Assembly (NCBI RefSeq): GCF_900177815.1
Contig: NZ_FXAZ01000008.1
Coordinates: 124,001 to 188,000, forward strand
Source: Paenibacillus aquistagni
GTDB taxonomy: Bacteria; Bacillota; Bacilli; Paenibacillales; Paenibacillaceae
Reading direction: 5' to 3'
Length of the DNA: 64,000 bases
Within the stretch, counting starts at the first letter, position 1, and each line of letters opens with the position of its first letter. The translations under genes were made by a program, and so were the position numbers. A model generated the notes under the pieces. The model made no database searches. It saw only the letters and a program-made list of their open reading frames with translations, and had not been told where the DNA came from. Below, in pieces: positions 62,005 to 64,000 of the stretch.

Positions 62005-62034
62005 AGTATAGGAAACAACACTGACATGTGTCAA
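62005..62034 (-). promoter_or_regulatory. MMPL promoter with overlapping TetR operator
   Basis: On the minus strand TTGACA (62029-62034) is followed after 18 bp by TATACT (62005-62010). The -35 box overlaps the inverted repeat TGACA-TG-TGTCA (62022-62033). On the plus strand TTGACA (61979-61984), 17 bp, TAGAGT (62002-62007) could drive the TetR gene. Repressor bound at the repeat would block the exporter promoter directly. Confidence 0.65.
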
Positions 62035-62072
62035 TTATTTTTCCCAAAGTATGACAGAATGGAGGATGTGTC

Positions 62073-62630
62073 GTGTATTCTGGAACGAACCCCTCAGCGA
62101 TCCGTTCACAAAAGTGGCTGACTGAAGCTTTATTGTTGCTAATGGAGGAGAAGCCCTATAAGAGCATTACGGTGAAAGAGCTGACAGAGCGAAGTGATCT
62201 GGCTAGACAAACCTTTTATCAATTGTTTGATTCGAAGGAAGAGATTCTTGAGTATCATTTGGATCATTTATTTCAGATTTTTCTTCATGAAATGCATAAA
62301 ACGATGCTTACGACTTCCGAGCTAGTCCGTTTGTATTTTGCCTTTTTCGAGCAGCATGAAAGGTTCATTCGGCTTTTAATCCAAAATGATTTGATCAGCA
62401 TCCTCAACAACAAGTTCAATTCGTACCTTGGCGAGATTATGTCTCTGCTAGAGCTAGAGCAAGATGCCGAGCTCGATAGATATGCGGTTGCCTTTCTATC
62501 TTCAGGACTTGTTGGACTGCTCGTATACTGGTTCGACGACAAGAAGGCGCTGACCATAGATAAGCTAGTCGTATTAGTGGACAAGATGTTTAATAATGAG
62601 TGCCGGGATAAAGGCGGAGAATTGTGCTAG
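62073..62630 (+). CDS. TetR family regulator of the MMPL exporter
   Basis: A 185-aa protein starting with GTG at 62073, preceded by GGAGG with 7-nt spacing; no suitable in-frame ATG. The N-terminal helix-turn-helix is SITVKELTERSDLARQTFYQLF (about 31-52), then DSKEEILEYHL. The C-terminal domain is helical (AFFEQHERFIRLLIQND). Divergent orientation with the exporter and the shared operator region make it the likely local repressor. The inducer may be the exported compound. Confidence 0.88.
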   Translation: MYSGTNPSAIRSQKWLTEALLLLMEEKPYKSITVKELTERSDLARQTFYQLFDSKEEILEYHLDHLFQIFLHEMHKTMLTTSELVRLYFAFFEQHERFIRLLIQNDLISILNNKFNSYLGEIMSLLELEQDAELDRYAVAFLSSGLVGLLVYWFDDKKALTIDKLVVLVDKMFNNECRDKGGELC

Positions 62631-62972
62631 TGCATCGGCGTGCATTTAGGATCATGTCCACATAAAGAGCAGCCTCATGTGCTTCTATGAGACTGCCCCG
62701 TAACATGTCAATGATCATGGCATATCTGTCTACGCTAACTCTACAAAATCATGCTGTTACGCCGACGAGCGACAGCTGACATTATGCGTATATACAACAA
62801 TGCGAGAGAAGTGGTTACGTTCCCTATTTCTAGCATTTCTATCATGTAAGGATAACTCCAGATGTCCCATGCTATCTCATGACCATCATTAGGAGTTCGC
62901 GGGTTTCTGCATGAGTGGTGGGTAGTTTCACAATTGGGTTTTTTTTACGTGCTCATTCTGACAAAGGGACAT
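62631..62972. other. Intergenic region between convergent TetR genes, nothing recognised
   Basis: No gene or clear terminator. A weak hairpin (GCAGCCTCAT with ATGAGACTGC, near 62670-62697, one mismatch, no T-run) might end the upstream TetR transcript. A T8 run at about 62940 lies near the stop of the downstream TetR gene. Confidence 0.3.
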
Positions 62973-63527
62973 CTACGGCCTAAAGCGCGATACGGCATCT
63001 GCAAAGCGGCCTTCCATCAGGAGAACGATATGGCTGACGACAGTCTCAGCGGGAGCTTTCATTCCATGCTCAATCCAATCCAAGAGGGTCCCTGCGAAGG
63101 CATGGCTGTAGAAGCGAACGATAAAGGTCTTGTCCTCCTCCGCCACTTCCTCTGCATCAGATACTTCATGAATCACATTGCTCAGCAGCTCGCAAAGAAC
63201 CTGATTCAAGAACATCTCCAAATGCTCCTTGCCAAGCGAGCGGCAGGTATTCATGCACAGCGCCTTGTTGCTCTCGACATATTCCAAGATGATCGACAGC
63301 CCCTGCTGCCATGTCGCATAGGATTTGTTGTTCTGAATCGCACCCAGCGCCTCCGTCTTATAGATCCAGCCGAGCAGGTCATAAATATCCTGAAAATGAT
63401 AATAAAAGGTTTGCCGATTCAGCTTGCAGGCTTCTACGAGGTCTTTAACGGTTATTTTGTCCAAGGTCTTCGTGCCCAGCATGTCCTTCAGTGCAGTCGC
63501 TAATGCTTGCTTGGTGTACGGATGCAT
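62973..63527 (-). CDS. TetR family regulator, DhaS-like, next to oleate hydratase
   Basis: A 184-aa protein from the ATG at 63527 (GGGGAGG 6 nt upstream; an ATG at 63551 is poorer). The helix-turn-helix is KITVKDLVEACKLNRQTFYYHFQDIYDLLGWIY, the form typical of TetR proteins with a TetR_C_8-like ligand domain (DhaS-like). The C-terminal half (about 70-184) contains FIVRFYSHAFAGTLLDWIEHGM, a conserved end of this group. It is divergent from the oleate hydratase gene with repeats between them, so it probably controls that gene in response to fatty acids. Confidence 0.87.
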   Translation of the reverse strand: MHPYTKQALATALKDMLGTKTLDKITVKDLVEACKLNRQTFYYHFQDIYDLLGWIYKTEALGAIQNNKSYATWQQGLSIILEYVESNKALCMNTCRSLGKEHLEMFLNQVLCELLSNVIHEVSDAEEVAEEDKTFIVRFYSHAFAGTLLDWIEHGMKAPAETVVSHIVLLMEGRFADAVSRFRP

Positions 63528-63580
63528 AGGAAACCTCCCCTTACGGTGCAATATGTTTTATTTTAGCATATCCTTATCCT

Positions 63581-63637
63581 TTTTTAGACATCTCGCATCT
63601 GACGTTGGATTTTTAGACACAGGGCCTGTGCTGTCTA
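63581..63637. promoter_or_regulatory. Repeats between TetR and oleate hydratase genes, candidate operators
   Basis: TTTTTAGACA occurs twice (63581-63590 and 63610-63619), 29 bp apart. The second copy opens a near-palindrome, CACAGGGCCTGTG (63618-63630), inside TAGACA...TGTCTA (63614-63637). They lie in the 174-bp divergent region. A -10-like TATACA follows near 63659 for the oleate hydratase gene. Confidence 0.5.
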
Positions 63638-63701
63638 TGTAGATTCCTTACCATCTCCTATACATTAGAGGTGTCAAGAACACTTAAGGAGGTTGTTAAG
63701 G

Positions 63702-64000
63702 ATGTATTACAGCAATGGTAACTATGAAGCATTTGCCCGTCCCAAGAAACCGCTCGGCGTTGATCACAAATCCGCCTATCTCATCGGCTCTGGTCTTGCG
63801 TCATTGTCTGCAGCCGCCTTCCTTGTACGCGATGGTCAGATGAAAGGAGAAAACATTCATATCTTCGAGGAACTCGATATTGCAGGAGGAGGACTCGATG
63901 GCATCTACGATGACGGCCGCGGCTTTATCATCCGTGGTGGTCGCGAGATGGAGAACCATTTCGAGTGCCTGTGGGATCTATTCCGCTCCATTCCTTCCCT
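63702..64000 (+). CDS. ohyA: Oleate hydratase, 5' part only
   Basis: The first 99 codons are present; the gene runs off the window. The ATG at 63702 follows AAGGAGG with 9-nt spacing. Residues [20 protein letters not shown] lead to the FAD-binding turn [20 protein letters not shown] and then [16 protein letters not shown] and [19 protein letters not shown]. This order is characteristic of oleate hydratases (formerly myosin-cross-reactive antigens). The enzyme adds water to the double bond of free oleic acid to give 10-hydroxystearate, often for detoxifying antimicrobial fatty acids. Confidence 0.95.
   Translation, partial: MYYSNGNYEAFARPKKPLGVDHKSAYLIGSGLASLSAAAFLVRDGQMKGENIHIFEELDIAGGGLDGIYDDGRGFIIRGGREMENHFECLWDLFRSIPS

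Noticed and set aside
1-64000. tRNA, rRNA, CRISPR, insertion sequences and known riboswitches
   Set aside because: None could be recognised by eye on either strand; small or divergent RNAs may have been missed.

Overview
The window looks like a chromosomal segment of a Paenibacillus-type Firmicute. The evidence is two very large surface proteins with C-terminal S-layer-homology (SLH) triplets, a YesM/YesN-like sensor kinase and AraC-type response regulator next to a sugar ABC transporter, strong AGGAGG-type ribosome binding sites, many TetR regulators and a multi-gene NRPS/PKS operon. I saw no rRNA, tRNA, CRISPR array, transposase or integrase.

Layout. (a) 1-2.0 kb: a small orphan frame, a Crp/Fnr-type regulator and a divergent HAD phosphatase sharing a palindrome. 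(b) 2.0-16.9 kb: a carbohydrate locus on the minus strand. In transcription order it has two ABC permeases, a GH65 disaccharide phosphorylase, beta-phosphoglucomutase, sensor kinase, AraC-type regulator, solute-binding lipoprotein and a giant SLH-anchored putative glycoside hydrolase. The inferred logic is outside cleavage, import, phosphorolysis to beta-glucose-1-P plus glucose, then isomerisation to glucose-6-P. Paired repeats 20 bp apart before the permease gene and before the binding-protein gene are probable regulator sites. (c) 17.0-26.9 kb: an aromatic-acid-exporter-like membrane protein, an SLH protein with Ig-like repeats, a GNAT plus three tail-collar paralogues, and a TetR/HXXEE membrane protein pair.

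(d) 27.0-52.9 kb: an 11-gene minus-strand operon for a hybrid non-ribosomal peptide/polyketide. It starts with a C-A-PCP-E NRPS whose adenylation pocket reads as Asn, so it should make N-acyl-D-Asn. A GT1 glycosyltransferase and a serine peptidase (ClbP/ZmaM type) fused to an ABC exporter follow. Next come an NRPS with a Lys-like pocket and a truncated C-terminal condensation lobe, a discrete malonyl-CoA acyltransferase, a KS-KR-ACP PKS and a KS-ACP PKS. That last PKS ends in a cysteine-peptidase-like (BtrH-like) domain instead of a thioesterase. A free ACP, a radical SAM/SPASM enzyme, a stand-alone paralogue of the BtrH-like domain and a GT2 complete the operon. This is the signature of a prodrug pathway like those of zwittermicin, xenocoumacin and colibactin, but with a domain order and release module I do not recognise. 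It is the main candidate for an undescribed system.

(e) 53-64 kb: a MoxR ATPase/VWA pair joined by an A9 slippery run, a DUF6530-like protein, a small coiled-coil protein, a pentapeptide-repeat protein, a decayed XRE regulator, an MMPL exporter with a divergent TetR, and a second TetR divergent from a truncated oleate hydratase gene at the window edge.
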